Positions 25,456 through 34,783 of a DNA stretch of 64,000 nt are shown in pieces (position 1 is the first letter of the stretch; each line of letters starts with the position of its first letter). The translations under genes were made by a program, and so were the position numbers. The stretch is taken from NCBI RefSeq assembly GCF_902832885.1, contig NZ_CADFDK010000006.1, forward strand, positions 1-64,000. Direction: 5' to 3'. The stretch is from Burkholderia seminalis DSM 23518 (lineage in GTDB: Bacteria > Pseudomonadota > Gammaproteobacteria > Burkholderiales > Burkholderiaceae). The notes below the pieces were generated by a model. That model did not search any database and had not been told where the DNA came from. It saw only the letters and a program-made list of their open reading frames with translations.

Positions 25456-25780
25456 GATTTCCTCCAGGGGAGCGACGGCGCTTGCGCGTTGTGCTGGGCG
25501 GAGGAAACCGGCTGACGAAACGTCACGACCGCTCGGCGTCGCGAACGCGAAATGCGCTGAGGAATGCGGCGGAAGCGAAGACGGGATGGATGCGATAGCG
25601 CGGCCTGAAACGGCGTATCGATTTTCCAGTGTAGGCGTGCGGGGCCGATATGCAAGGCGCCGGCTGACAAGCGTCTGCGCGTGCGCTAGCATCGCGGACG
25701 GTGTCGCCGCGCGCCGAGGCGCGGCAGGGCAACCGGCCCGGCACCGGGTTCCGCATTTCAACGAACAACAAGGAGCATCC
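25456..25780. other. Divergent intergenic region, no gene seen
   Basis: This region lies between the leftward DUF1326 gene and the rightward LprI-like gene and should contain both promoters. No convincing dyad, RNA or small gene was recognised. The open frames crossing it lack a ribosome site and family features. Confidence 0.45.
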
Positions 25781-26185
25781 ATGCGTGTCTTGACCGGTCT
25801 GTTGTGCTCGCTGGCGCTGCTGGCGAACGTCGCCCATGCACAGGCGAATTGTGCGGACGCGGCGGATCAGGCGGCGATGACGGCATGTGCCGATCGCGCA
25901 TACAGGAAATCCGACGGCGAGCTGAACCGGACCTACCAGGCCGTCACCGCGCGCCTGCGCAATGCGCGGCCGCTCGCCGACAAGCTCGTGAACGCGCAGC
26001 GCGCGTGGATTGCCTACCGCGATGCCGAATGCGGTTTCTCCAGCGCGAACGCGGAGGGCGGCAGCGCGTATCCGATGGTCGTATCGACCTGCCTCGACGA
26101 TCTGACGAAAGTGCGTACCGAAACGCTGAAGGGTTATCTGTCCTGCGAGGAAGGCGATCTCGCGTGCCCGGTGCCCGGCAAGTAA
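25781..26185 (+). CDS. LprI-like (DUF1311) secreted protein
   Basis: The 134-residue protein has a signal peptide (cleavage after AHA) and the DUF1311 pattern: NCADAADQAAMTACADRAY, LNRTYQAVTARL, LVNAQRAWIAYRDAEC and a C-terminal Cys pair. Related LprI proteins inhibit lysozyme in the periplasm; most members are uncharacterised. AGGAG lies 5 bp before the ATG. It stands alone between a divergent promoter region and a convergent response-regulator gene. Confidence 0.8.
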   Translation: MRVLTGLLCSLALLANVAHAQANCADAADQAAMTACADRAYRKSDGELNRTYQAVTARLRNARPLADKLVNAQRAWIAYRDAECGFSSANAEGGSAYPMVVSTCLDDLTKVRTETLKGYLSCEEGDLACPVPGK

Positions 26186-26193
26186 AGGGCAGG

Positions 26194-26215
26194 CGCGGGC
26201 CCGGCCGGGCCCGCG
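26194..26215. terminator. 22-bp perfect palindrome between convergent genes
   Basis: CGCGGGCCCGG followed at once by its complement forms a 22-bp perfect inverted repeat between the LprI-like gene and the convergent regulator gene. It is probably a two-way transcription stop, though it lacks T-runs. Confidence 0.5.
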
Positions 26216-26224
26216 ATACGCCGG

Positions 26225-26872
26225 CTAGACGTCGTCCGTCTCGTCGAGCAGCTTGTGCCGCATCGCGTACCGCACCAGCGCCGCTTCGTGCGGCATCTGC
26301 ATCTTTTCCAGGATTCGCGTCTTGTAGGTGCTGACGGTCTTCGCGCTCACGCACAGCGCGTTCGCGATCTCGGTCAGCGTCTGGCCGGCGGCGATCCGCC
26401 GGAACACGTCGAATTCGCGATCGGACAGCCGCTGGTGCGGCAGCGTCTCGGCCGGCTCGTTCAGGCTCTGCGCGAACTGCTCGGCCATCGCGAGGCTCAC
26501 GTAGACGCCGCCCGACGCCACCTTCGTGACCGCGCCGACCAGCTCGGCGCTCGCGCTTTCCTTCGTCAGATAACCGGACGCACCCGCGCGGAACGCACGC
26601 ACCGCGTATTGCTGCTCCGCATGCATCGTCAGCACGAGCACGCGCAGCGCGGGTTTCTCGTCCTTGATCTGCTTGATCAGCTCGACGCCGTTGCGGCCCG
26701 GCATCGACAGGTCGAGCACGAGCACCTGCGCGGGCGTCGCGCGCACGAGCGCGATCGTCGACGGGCCGTCGCAAGCCTCGCCGGCCACCTCGAATCCGGT
26801 GGCGTTCTGGAGGATGTGCCGCAGACCGTCGCGTACGAGCGTATGGTCGTCGGCGATGAGCACCTTGATCAT
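26225..26872 (-). CDS. NarL/FixJ-family response regulator
   Basis: The 215-residue protein has a receiver domain (acidic pair Asp8-Asp9, phosphoacceptor Asp54 in VLVLDLSMPG, Lys104) and a LuxR-type helix-turn-helix at about 148-210 (LSDREFDVFRRIAAGQTLTEIA). It binds DNA once phosphorylated. Its ATG overlaps the stop of the upstream sensor kinase as ATGA, so the two form a coupled two-component system. The target genes are unknown; the neighbouring universal stress protein gene is a possible one. Confidence 0.9.
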   Translation of the reverse strand: MIKVLIADDHTLVRDGLRHILQNATGFEVAGEACDGPSTIALVRATPAQVLVLDLSMPGRNGVELIKQIKDEKPALRVLVLTMHAEQQYAVRAFRAGASGYLTKESASAELVGAVTKVASGGVYVSLAMAEQFAQSLNEPAETLPHQRLSDREFDVFRRIAAGQTLTEIANALCVSAKTVSTYKTRILEKMQMPHEAALVRYAMRHKLLDETDDV

Positions 26873-28983
26873 GTGATGAGCGTTTCCTGTTGAACGGTAC
26901 TGAGCGGAAATGCGACGGTAATCGAGAAGCCGCGCGCGAGCGCGGTGTCGATCGTCACGGTGCCGCCGAGCATGTGTGCGCGTTCGCGAATCCCGATCAG
27001 GCCGAACGACTTGTCCTCGTGGGCCGGCGCGCCGTGGGCCGCGCCGCGGCCGTTGTCCGCGACGCGCAGCACGCAGAAGCCTTCCTCGATGTCGAGCCGC
27101 AGCGCGACGCGTGTCGCGTCCGCATGACGCGCGACGTTCGTCAGCGCTTCCTGGACGATGCGGAACAGCGTGGTCGCGCCCGCGCTGGTGAACGTGAGGC
27201 CGCCCGTTTCGATGTGGCGTTCGACATCGATTCCGTAGCGGTTCGTGAAATCGTTCGCGAGCCATTCGATCGCGGGCACGAGGCCGAGATCGTCGAGCAT
27301 CACCGGGCGCAGGTCGGCCGCGATGCGCCGCACCGACGCGACCGTCGCGTCGATCAGCCGCCGCATGCCCTGCAGGTGCGTCTGCACGCCCGCGTCGGGC
27401 TGCGCGCGGCCGGGCATCCGCAATTGCTGCTCGACGACCGACAAGTCCATTTTCAGCGCGGTGAGCTGCTGGCCGAGGTCGTCGTGCAGTTCGCGTGCGA
27501 TCCGCGTCTTTTCTTCTTCGCGCACGTTCTGCAGGTTCGCCGACAGCTCGCGCAATTCCTCGCGCGACTGCTTCAGCGCGTTCTCGGCGCGCAGCCGCTC
27601 GGTGATGTCGCGCAGCATCACGGTATAGAGCTTGCCCGACGCGTCGCGGATCTGCGAGATCGACGCCTCGATCGGGAATTCCTCGCCGTTCGCGCGCAGC
27701 CCGAACAGCACGCGCTGGCGGCCCATCTGCCGTTCGGAGACGCCCGTCACGCCGAACTGGTCGACGTGCTTCGCGTGCGCGGCGCGGAACCGCTCGGGGA
27801 TGAAGCGCGACAGCGGCGCGCCGATCGCCTCCATCGCGGACACGCCGAACACCTGCTCGGCCATCGGATTGAAGATCACGACCGTCTGCTTCTCGTCGAT
27901 CGTGATGATCGCTTCCATCGACGAACGGATGATGCCCATCATCCGCGCCTCGTTGAGGATGCCGCGGCTGCTCGCGCCGGCATCGGCGGCCGCGCCGGCG
28001 CGGCCGCGCAGCAGCGCATGGACGAGCGCCGCGAACGCGAACGACGCGATCAGCCCCGCGGCGAGCACGGTGCCGGCCGCGCGCTGCGCGCCGGTCGCGC
28101 TCGGGCGGCCGTCCGCGGAATAGGCGAGCGACAGCGCGGTGCCGCCGAAATTCAGCACGTCGGTGCGCCGCATCAGGTCGGGCGATGCCGACGCTTCGTC
28201 GGTCGTCGACTCGACGCTGGCGATCGCGCGCGGATCGCCGCCGGCCGTCATCCGCAGGTCGATTCCGCGTTCCGCGTCGAGCGCGCGCTCGACCAGGCGC
28301 CGCGGGCTCAGCGCCGCGAACAGCACCCCGTCGACGCCGGCTTCGCGCGTGCCGGACGGCGTGACGGCCGCATGCGGCGAGGTGGTCACGGGCAGGAACA
28401 GCGTCAGCGTGCGGGCGTCGCGGGAGGTATCGTCGTCGACCGGGTGGACGCCGAGCGCGATGTCGCCGCTCTGCAGCGCGCGTGTGAGCGGCGCCGCGTC
28501 GGATGCGCCGAAGCGGACGACCGGCGAGTTCGAGGCGGGCGCGCTGAGCGCCGCGGCCGCGAGCGGGCCGGCCGGCAACGGCTTCGCGCCGGCGAGGGCG
28601 CCGCGGGCGGCGGGCGTCAGCGGCGCATAGCCGATCTGCCGGACCGGCGAGCGGGCGCTGTCGAGATCGAGCGTCTCCGCGTACCGGCGCCATTGCTCGG
28701 GCGTCATGCCCGGGACGAGACCGAACGCGCCGCGCGCGCCTTCGAGCACGGCGACACCGGTCTGCAGCTCGTGGCGCAGCATCGCGCTCACGTGCGTCGT
28801 GCGGCGTTCGAAGCGCGCATGCACCGCGCCTTGCCACTGCTCGCGCACCAGCAGCGCGACGCACAGCGACAGCAGGGCGCCGGCGCACAGCGCAACGACG
28901 CCAGCCGCGAGCGGCTGGCGTAACATGGTCGGGAGGCGCGTGGGCCCTCGGGCGTCACGCGTCGGGGTTCCACTGGCGGTCAT
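26869..28983 (-). CDS. CHASE-PAS sensor histidine kinase (HisKA_3 type)
   Basis: The 704-residue protein has two membrane helices (about 24-46 and 320-342) framing a periplasmic CHASE domain (GMTPEQWRRYAETLDLD). It continues with a PAS domain (about 360-480, IITIDEKQTVVIFNPMAEQV) and a HisKA_3 dimerisation helix with the phosphorylated His in ARELHDDLGQQLTALKMDL. The ATPase domain contains VRIAADLRPVMLDDLGLVPA and ADNGRGA. It senses an unknown external small molecule and passes phosphate to the coupled NarL-type regulator. A start at ATG 28926 is also possible; neither start has a good ribosome site. Confidence 0.87.
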   Translation of the reverse strand: MTASGTPTRDARGPTRLPTMLRQPLAAGVVALCAGALLSLCVALLVREQWQGAVHARFERRTTHVSAMLRHELQTGVAVLEGARGAFGLVPGMTPEQWRRYAETLDLDSARSPVRQIGYAPLTPAARGALAGAKPLPAGPLAAAALSAPASNSPVVRFGASDAAPLTRALQSGDIALGVHPVDDDTSRDARTLTLFLPVTTSPHAAVTPSGTREAGVDGVLFAALSPRRLVERALDAERGIDLRMTAGGDPRAIASVESTTDEASASPDLMRRTDVLNFGGTALSLAYSADGRPSATGAQRAAGTVLAAGLIASFAFAALVHALLRGRAGAAADAGASSRGILNEARMMGIIRSSMEAIITIDEKQTVVIFNPMAEQVFGVSAMEAIGAPLSRFIPERFRAAHAKHVDQFGVTGVSERQMGRQRVLFGLRANGEEFPIEASISQIRDASGKLYTVMLRDITERLRAENALKQSREELRELSANLQNVREEEKTRIARELHDDLGQQLTALKMDLSVVEQQLRMPGRAQPDAGVQTHLQGMRRLIDATVASVRRIAADLRPVMLDDLGLVPAIEWLANDFTNRYGIDVERHIETGGLTFTSAGATTLFRIVQEALTNVARHADATRVALRLDIEEGFCVLRVADNGRGAAHGAPAHEDKSFGLIGIRERAHMLGGTVTIDTALARGFSITVAFPLSTVQQETLIT

Positions 28984-29304
28984 TCAATGGCCATGACTGT
29001 TGTTCGGGCTGCCCGGGGCACTCGGGCAGCGCAGCAAAACCGGGGAAAACTCGCACCGGTTGCGTGTAGCGTCTGTTTTCGAGATGAAATTGTGCGCGGT
29101 TTACGCATTTTTTGTAATAGGGTCACCTGAAATTGCGGCAGGCGGCGTGAAGCAGCGAGTCCGCCGGCCGCGCTTGACGCGCGTCAAGTGGCGCGTCGGC
29201 ACGTGGGGCAGACTGTTCGGCAGGCCAGCCGGCACCGGGCCGGCTGGCGATAACGGGCCGCCGCGGCGCGATGCGCGACGCGTGCCCGGTCGGAGGGACG
29301 GACC
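28984..29304 (+). promoter_or_regulatory. Divergent region with FNR-type dyad before a universal stress gene
   Basis: No gene is seen. A perfect dyad CTTGACGCGCGTCAAG (core TTGAC-N4-GTCAA at 29174-29187) lies 117 bp upstream of the universal stress protein gene, the same variant as at 12064-12077. The first half is AT-richer and should hold the kinase promoter. Confidence 0.5.
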
Positions 29305-29775
29305 ATGTACAAGCGGATTTTCGTCGGGCTCGACGGCAGCCCGAGCGCGCGTCTCGCGCTGAACGAGGCGATCCGGATCGCGGCGGCGTCCGGCGGTGAA
29401 GTCACCTGCGCGTATGTCGTCGAGCACCGGCCTCAACTCGTCGACGTCGACGCGGGCTTCGCGGCCGAGCACGACGGCGATGCGGCCGCGACCGATGCCG
29501 TGACGCCGGTGCTCGACGACGCGAAAGCGGCGCTCGCGCAGCAGCGTGTGACCGGCTCCGTGCGTGCGCTCGACGCGTACGGCGAGGATGTCGCCACCGT
29601 GCTGATGCGCACGGCGGCCGAAGCCGACGCGGACCTGATCGTGATGGGCACGAGCGGCCGGCACGGCCTGCGCCGGCTGCTGCTCGGCAGCGTCGCGGAA
29701 TCGCTGCTGCGCGCGGCCGACCGGCCCGTGCTGCTGGTGCGGCACGACGAGCCCGGTACGCCGGCGGCGGCGTAG
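29305..29775 (+). CDS. Universal stress protein (UspA family)
   Basis: The 156-residue protein is a single Usp domain: a first strand YKRIFVGLDGSPSARLALNE, an Asp needed for nucleotide contact, and the ATP-loop LIVMGTSGRHGLRRLLLGSV matching G-x2-G-x9-G-(S/T). ATP-binding Usp proteins act in the cytosol to help cells survive starvation, redox stress or low oxygen. GGAGG lies upstream of the ATG and an FNR-type dyad lies further upstream, pointing to low-oxygen induction. Confidence 0.88.
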   Translation: MYKRIFVGLDGSPSARLALNEAIRIAAASGGEVTCAYVVEHRPQLVDVDAGFAAEHDGDAAATDAVTPVLDDAKAALAQQRVTGSVRALDAYGEDVATVLMRTAAEADADLIVMGTSGRHGLRRLLLGSVAESLLRAADRPVLLVRHDEPGTPAAA

Positions 29776-30083
29776 CACGCGGTCCGGCGCAACTGCATGG
29801 GCTGCCGCGAACGGAACGCGGCAGCGCGCGTGCACCGGCAGTCTGTCTGCTGAAACGCTCGACGTCCTTGGCGGCGCATCGCGCGCACCCGAAGGTCCGC
29901 GATTGCACGCACACGGTTGCATCCCGACATGCAGTTCTGGCAGCATCGACCGGAGTCCGCTCGATCGCCGCGCGCATGGCCGCGGCGATCGACGCAGGGG
30001 TATCCGGCTGGAACCGGTCGCACGGGCGATGAACCGGGCCGGCCGCCGGATGCCGGTTACCTACCTTACCGACGTCATCCGCC
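29776..30083. other. Intergenic region with one hairpin, no gene seen
   Basis: A 9-bp stem (GCTGCCGCG/CGCGGCAGC, 29801-29825) with a 7-nt loop lies 25 bp after the universal stress gene and may end its transcript, although no T-run follows. The rest shows no gene or clear signal. Confidence 0.45.
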
Positions 30084-30590
30084 ATGCCGATCTCCGCCCC
30101 CGACCTGATTCGCCAGTTCGATCTGCAGCCGCATCCCGAAGGCGGCTATTTCCGCGAAACCTACCGCGCGACCGATTCGGTCGTGCGGCCGGCCGACGGT
30201 GCGCCACGCGCCGCGTCGACCGCGATCTACTACCTGCTGTGCGACGGCGCGTATTCGTCGTGGCACCGGATCCGCTCCGACGAAGTCTGGCATTTCTACG
30301 CGGGCGACCCGATCGAAGTGTGGGTGCTCGACGCGCGCGACGGGCTGACGATTCATCGGCTCGGCAACCCGCTCACGCATCCGGGCACGGTGTTCCAGGC
30401 GGTCGTGCCGGCCGGGCGCTGGTTCGGCGCGCGCTGCGCGTCGCCCGAGCACGTCGCGCTCGTCGGCTGCACGGTGGCGCCCGGGTTCGAGTTTGCGGAA
30501 TTCGAGCTGGCCGACACGGCCGCGCTGGCGGCCGCGTTTCCCGATTACGCGGAACACGTCGCCCGGCTCGCGCCGCGCGCCGACGTGTGA
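30084..30590 (+). CDS. DUF985 cupin-domain protein
   Basis: The 168-residue protein is a single cupin of the DUF985 family, with PEGGYFRETYRA near the start, STAIYYLLCDGAYSSWHRI and DEVWHFYAGDPIEVWVLD. The His and Glu residues sit where cupins bind metal or sugar ligands. Similar proteins occur in plants and bacteria and lack an agreed function. Nothing in the neighbourhood points to a substrate. The ATG is the first of the frame and matches the family start. Confidence 0.82.
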   Translation: MPISAPDLIRQFDLQPHPEGGYFRETYRATDSVVRPADGAPRAASTAIYYLLCDGAYSSWHRIRSDEVWHFYAGDPIEVWVLDARDGLTIHRLGNPLTHPGTVFQAVVPAGRWFGARCASPEHVALVGCTVAPGFEFAEFELADTAALAAAFPDYAEHVARLAPRADV

Positions 30591-30777
30591 CCGTCACGGT
30601 TGTGCAACCATCGGCGCGAAGCCCGTGCCGACGGTGCGTGTTCCGCGCGAGCGCGGCCAAACCCGTTTAGAATGCCGGTGATGCACGTGGTCGGCTGCGG
30701 ACGTGCCGCGGTGGCCGTTGCACTGCCGTACCGACGGCCCCCGTCGCGCGGCCCGCATGCTTTCCAGGAGCGCCGCC

Positions 30778-31803
30778 GTGTGGCACTTTCCCATCGCTAT
30801 TCCATCGTCGCTCGGCCCGTGGGCCGTGTTCGCGAGCGTGTTGATCACGCAGCTCGGCGTGCCGGTGCCGGCCGTGCCGATGCTGATTCTCGGCGGGACG
30901 ATGGCGGCGATGGGGCAGGCGTCCTGGGCCAGCATGTTCGCGGCGGCGATCGGCGCGACGATGCTGGCCGATTCGATGTGGTTCTTCATGGGCCGTACGC
31001 GCGGCCGGCGCCTGCTGAACGGCCTCGTGCGCTTCTCGCTGTCGCTCGACACGACGCTGCGCTTTGCCCGTAACGTATTCGAAAGATACGGTGCGCCGCT
31101 GCTGGTGCTGTCGAAATTCCTGCCCGGCCTCGGCCTCGTATCGGCACCGCTGCTCGGCACGACCGCGATCGGCGTCGGCGTGTTCCTGTTCTGGGATCTG
31201 GCCGGTGCATCGCTGTGGGCCGCGTTCTGGCTGGTCGGCGGCGCGGCCATTCACGACCAGATCGTCCAGTTCGTGCTGTGGGTGCGCGCGAGCGGCGGCA
31301 CGATCCTCGATGCGTTCCTCGCCATCTTCATCACGTTCCTGCTGTACCGCTGGGTGCGCCGCGTGCAGTTCCGCCGCTATCTCGCGCAGGTGCGCATCTC
31401 GCCGCCGCAGCTCGTCGAGATGATGACGTCGGACGAACCGCCGCTGATCTTCGACGCGCGGCCGAAGGCGATCCGCGAGCGCGAGCCGTACCGGATCGCC
31501 GGCGCGGTGCCGGTCGATCTCGATTCGCCGGACCTGCTCGACCCGGAAATGCTGAAACGGCCGATCGTCGTCTATTGCGTGTGTCCGAACGAGGCCACGG
31601 CCAAGCGTCTGATCGCGAAGATGCAGCGCAAGAAGATGATCCACAACATCCGGGCGCTGAAGGGCGGCCTCGATGCGTGGGAAAAGCATGGTTATCCGGT
31701 CGAGCCGCTGCCGGCCGATCTGGATTCGTCGCGTTATTTCGTGCGGCCGGATCACGGCGCGCTCGAAGGCGAATATACGGTGCGGGCGACGTTATCGAAA
31801 TAA
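30778..31803 (+). CDS. DedA membrane protein fused to a rhodanese domain
   Basis: The 341-residue protein joins two modules. The first 190 residues are a DedA/SNARE-associated (VTT) membrane domain (FASVLITQLGVPVPAVPMLIL, FGRT-like MGRTRGRRLL, SKFLPGLGLVSAPLLG). The C-terminal part (about 215-315) is a rhodanese domain (PLIFDARPKAIRERE, IVVYCVCPNEATAKRL) with Cys in the expected active-site loop. DedA proteins affect membrane lipid or undecaprenyl-phosphate handling; rhodaneses carry sulfane sulfur. GTG 30778 was selected because CCAGGAG stands 7 bp ahead and the membrane domain starts directly. Such fusions exist in proteobacteria but their role is unproven. Confidence 0.85.
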   Translation: MWHFPIAIPSSLGPWAVFASVLITQLGVPVPAVPMLILGGTMAAMGQASWASMFAAAIGATMLADSMWFFMGRTRGRRLLNGLVRFSLSLDTTLRFARNVFERYGAPLLVLSKFLPGLGLVSAPLLGTTAIGVGVFLFWDLAGASLWAAFWLVGGAAIHDQIVQFVLWVRASGGTILDAFLAIFITFLLYRWVRRVQFRRYLAQVRISPPQLVEMMTSDEPPLIFDARPKAIREREPYRIAGAVPVDLDSPDLLDPEMLKRPIVVYCVCPNEATAKRLIAKMQRKKMIHNIRALKGGLDAWEKHGYPVEPLPADLDSSRYFVRPDHGALEGEYTVRATLSK

Positions 31804-32245
31804 TGCGCGTGCCGTGACGCGCGTATTCAAATCCGACCACCGATTTCACGCGCCGCGATTTTTACGAAAATCGGCTGGCGCGAAACCTCCGATCCTCCCT
31901 ATAATCCCGCCTGCATATTGCGTGCGCATGATCGCGCACATTCGACGCGTGTCCGTTCACGCCGAAAGCGATTGATCCCGTCGTCGCCCGCCACGCGCAC
32001 AGCCGCGTCAGACGGGCCGCACGGGCGTATTCCGTGAAAGGCCCGATCCGTTTTCCGGATTGCTCCGGAGCATACGGATAATCCGCGGCGATTCCTATCG
32101 GATTGACGCAGTATCCGCGTCGTTTCTCATTCGGAAAATGACGGCGGAGATTATTTCGTTTTCGGTTGCCGAAATAGGCATGAATGGTCGCGCATTGACA
32201 TCGACACAATGACGGCGGCCCGCTCGCGGCTGCCAGGAGACGGAC
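31804..32245. other. Long intergenic region with hairpin, no gene seen
   Basis: A stem CGATTTT-TACG-AAAATCG (31856-31873, stable UACG-type loop) lies 53 bp after the DedA-rhodanese gene and may be its terminator. A TATAAT hexamer at 31900-31905 has no matching -35. The rest is AT-richer than the average and should contain the promoter of the permease gene. No gene was recognised. Confidence 0.5.
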
Positions 32246-33628
32246 TTGAAACAACCAGAAGACCAGTTGCACCGCGGGCTGGAGGAACGGCACATCAACC
32301 TGATGGCGCTCGGCGCGACGATCGGCGTCGGCCTGTTCCTGGGCTCGGCCACCGCGATCCGCACGGCCGGCCCGGCCATTCTGCTGACCTATCTGCTGGG
32401 CGGCATCGCGATCTTCCTGATCATGCGCGCACTCGGCGAAATGGCGATCACCAATCCGGTCGCCGGCGCGTTCAGCCGTTACGCGCGCGACTACCTGGGA
32501 CCGCTCGCCGGCTACCTGACCGGCTGGACCTACTGGTTCGTGTGGATCGTCACCTGCATGGCGGAAATCACGGCGGTCGGCGTCTACATGCACATGTGGT
32601 TCCCCGGCGTGCCGAACTGGATCTGGGCGCTCGCGGCGCTCATGGCGATGGGCTCGGTGAACTTCATCGCGGTCAAGCTGTATGGCGAATTCGAGTTCTG
32701 GTTCGCGCTGATCAAGATCGTCACGATCGTACTGATGATCATCGGCGGCGGCCTGATGATCGCGTTCGGCATCGGCAACGGCGGGGTCGCGACCGGCATC
32801 TCGAACCTGTGGTCGCACGGCGGCTTCATGCCGAACGGGATCAACGGCGTGATCGCCGCGCTGCCTATCGTGATGTTCGCGTATCTGGGCGTCGAGATGC
32901 TCGGCCTCACGGCCGGCGAAGCGCGCAACCCGGAAAAGTCGCTGACGAAGGCCGTGAACTCGGTGTTCTGGCGCGTGCTGATTTTCTACATCGGCGCGCT
33001 GTTCGTGATCATGTCGCTGTATCCGTGGGACCAGATCGGCACGCAGGGCAGCCCGTTCGTGATGACGTTCTCGCGGCTCGGCATTCCGGCGGCCGCCGGC
33101 ATCATCAATTTCGTCGTGCTGACCGCGGCGCTGTCGTCGTGCAACAGCGGCCTGTTCAGCACCGCGCGGATGCTCTACAACCTCGCGCAGCAGGGTCAGG
33201 CGCCGGCCATGCTCGGCCGCGTGAACCGCAACGGCGTGCCGGTGTACGGCGTGATCGTGTCGGTCGCGCTGTTGCTGATCGGCGTGCTGCTCAACTATCT
33301 CGCGCCGCAGCACGTGTTCACGTGGCTCACGTCGGTGTCGACGTTCGGCGCGATCTGGACGTGGTGCGTGATCCTGATCGCGCAGATGCGCTTTCGCCGC
33401 ATGCTGTCGGCCGACAAGATCGCGCGCCTGCCGATCCGCGTGCCGTTCTATCCGCTCGGTTCGTTCGTCGCGCTCGGTTTTCTCGTGCTGGTCGTCGTGC
33501 TGATGGCGTTGACGCCCGATACGCGCGTCGCGCTCGTGATCGGGCCCGTGTGGATCGTGCTGCTCGGCGTCGCGTATGCGCTGTTCTACGCGAACCGTCC
33601 GGCCGCCTCGATACCGACGAAGCCGTAA
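32246..33628 (+). CDS. APC-family amino-acid permease (ProY/HutT-like)
   Basis: The 460-residue transporter has twelve predicted helices and follows the AAT subfamily: LHRGLEERHINLMALGATIG, FLIMRALGEMAITNPVAGAF, GYLTGWTYWFVWIV, VMFAYLGVEMLGLTAGEARN. It is closer to ProY and histidine/proline permeases (FSRYARDYLGPLAGYLTGWT) than to AroP. It should import an amino acid, perhaps histidine or proline, with protons. No catabolic genes adjoin it, so the substrate is open. CCAGGAG stands 10 bp before the start. Confidence 0.8.
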   Translation: MKQPEDQLHRGLEERHINLMALGATIGVGLFLGSATAIRTAGPAILLTYLLGGIAIFLIMRALGEMAITNPVAGAFSRYARDYLGPLAGYLTGWTYWFVWIVTCMAEITAVGVYMHMWFPGVPNWIWALAALMAMGSVNFIAVKLYGEFEFWFALIKIVTIVLMIIGGGLMIAFGIGNGGVATGISNLWSHGGFMPNGINGVIAALPIVMFAYLGVEMLGLTAGEARNPEKSLTKAVNSVFWRVLIFYIGALFVIMSLYPWDQIGTQGSPFVMTFSRLGIPAAAGIINFVVLTAALSSCNSGLFSTARMLYNLAQQGQAPAMLGRVNRNGVPVYGVIVSVALLLIGVLLNYLAPQHVFTWLTSVSTFGAIWTWCVILIAQMRFRRMLSADKIARLPIRVPFYPLGSFVALGFLVLVVVLMALTPDTRVALVIGPVWIVLLGVAYALFYANRPAASIPTKP

Positions 33629-33655
33629 GCGCCGGGGCAGGGAGCCGCGCGATCG

Positions 33656-33669
33656 TTGATCGCGATCAT
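33656..33669 (+). promoter_or_regulatory. FNR box TTGATCGCGATCAT
   Basis: The sequence fits the FNR/ANR consensus TTGAT-N4-ATCAA at nine of ten positions. It lies about 185 bp upstream of the tandem universal stress protein gene. An FNR paralogue with intact cluster cysteines is encoded near 13.5 kb. Confidence 0.6.
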
Positions 33670-33847
33670 GCACCGGCGGGCGGGACGACCTATGCTGAAC
33701 GAATCGCTTGTCCGCGCTTCGCGTGGCTATCCGCCGATCCCCGCGACCGCGGCGTCCACCCGGCCGCCGCGCGCCGCTGCCGCGCGAGGCTCCCGTCGTC
33801 GTTCCGCGACGACGCGCACGCACCGCGCACGCACGGAGGCCTTCGCC

Positions 33848-34783
33848 ATGCAGCCTGCCCAGTCCATCCCGACGCTCGCGCGGATCGCGCTGGCCGTCGA
33901 TCCCACGCCCGAATCGCTGTCCGCCGCACGCTACGTGCACACGCTGCTGCGTCCCGGCATGCGATTGCGCATCGTCTGCGTGATCGACAACCCGCGGCTC
34001 GTCCTGCCGGACATCCCGCGCATCGACGCGTTGCTGACCTCCGCGCGCGAGGAGATGATCGGCGAAGCGAACGCCATCAACGCGCGGATCGCGGCGCTGT
34101 TTGCCGACAGCGGCATCGAGGTCGAGCAGGCCGTCATCGATACATCGGTCACGGGCGGCACGGTCGCCGATGCGCTGGTGAACGACACGTCGGCGTGGCA
34201 GGCGGACGCGCTGGTGGTCGGTGCGAATCCGCACCACGGGCTGCTGCGGCTCGTCGAGGGCGCGATGTCGGACACGCTGTCGAAGCGTGCGCGCTGTGCG
34301 CTGCTGATCGTACCGGCTGCCTACGCCCGGCCGTCGGAGGGTGAGCTGCAACGGCTGATGTTCGCGGTCGACGGCAGCGAGCCGTCGCTGCACGCGGTGC
34401 GCGTCGGGCTCGGCTTCGCGGCACCGACGACGTTGTTGTACGCCGCCTACGTGATCGATCGCGCGATTCGTCTGACCGATATCGTGCCGGTGCGTGCGCT
34501 CGAGGATGCGTACCGTGCGGAGGGCGAGGAGGCGCTCGCGAAAGTCGCGCCGCTGTTTCATGCGACCGGGAATCCGACCAAGCGCGGCATCGTCGAAACG
34601 CGTCCGACCAGCGACGACGTGGCGCATGCACTGATGCGCGATGCCGTGCACTGGCGAGCGGAGCTGCTGGTGATCGGCACGCATGGCCGGCGCGGCATTG
34701 CCGCCTGGCTGATCGGCAGCGTCGCACGCCGTGTCGCGCATCTTGCCCAGGTGCCCGTGTTGCTCGTGCGGGGCGCCGCGTGA
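33848..34783 (+). CDS. Tandem-domain universal stress protein
   Basis: The 311-residue protein carries two Usp domains in tandem (about 8-150 and 163-310). The second keeps the ATP loop LLVIGTHGRRGIAAWLIGSVA (given in part: GTHGRRG and GSVA); the first has VVGANPHHGLLRLVEGAMS, a diverged loop. Tandem Usp proteins of this kind in Burkholderia and Pseudomonas are induced at low oxygen. ATG 33848 was chosen because the first strand LARIALAVDPTPESL starts shortly after and the upstream open frame shows no protein-like pattern. The FNR box upstream supports anaerobic control. Confidence 0.87.
   Translation: MQPAQSIPTLARIALAVDPTPESLSAARYVHTLLRPGMRLRIVCVIDNPRLVLPDIPRIDALLTSAREEMIGEANAINARIAALFADSGIEVEQAVIDTSVTGGTVADALVNDTSAWQADALVVGANPHHGLLRLVEGAMSDTLSKRARCALLIVPAAYARPSEGELQRLMFAVDGSEPSLHAVRVGLGFAAPTTLLYAAYVIDRAIRLTDIVPVRALEDAYRAEGEEALAKVAPLFHATGNPTKRGIVETRPTSDDVAHALMRDAVHWRAELLVIGTHGRRGIAAWLIGSVARRVAHLAQVPVLLVRGAA

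Noticed and set aside
31900-31905. Perfect TATAAT hexamer
   Set aside because: No -35 element at 16-18 bp upstream was found, so it is not called a promoter.
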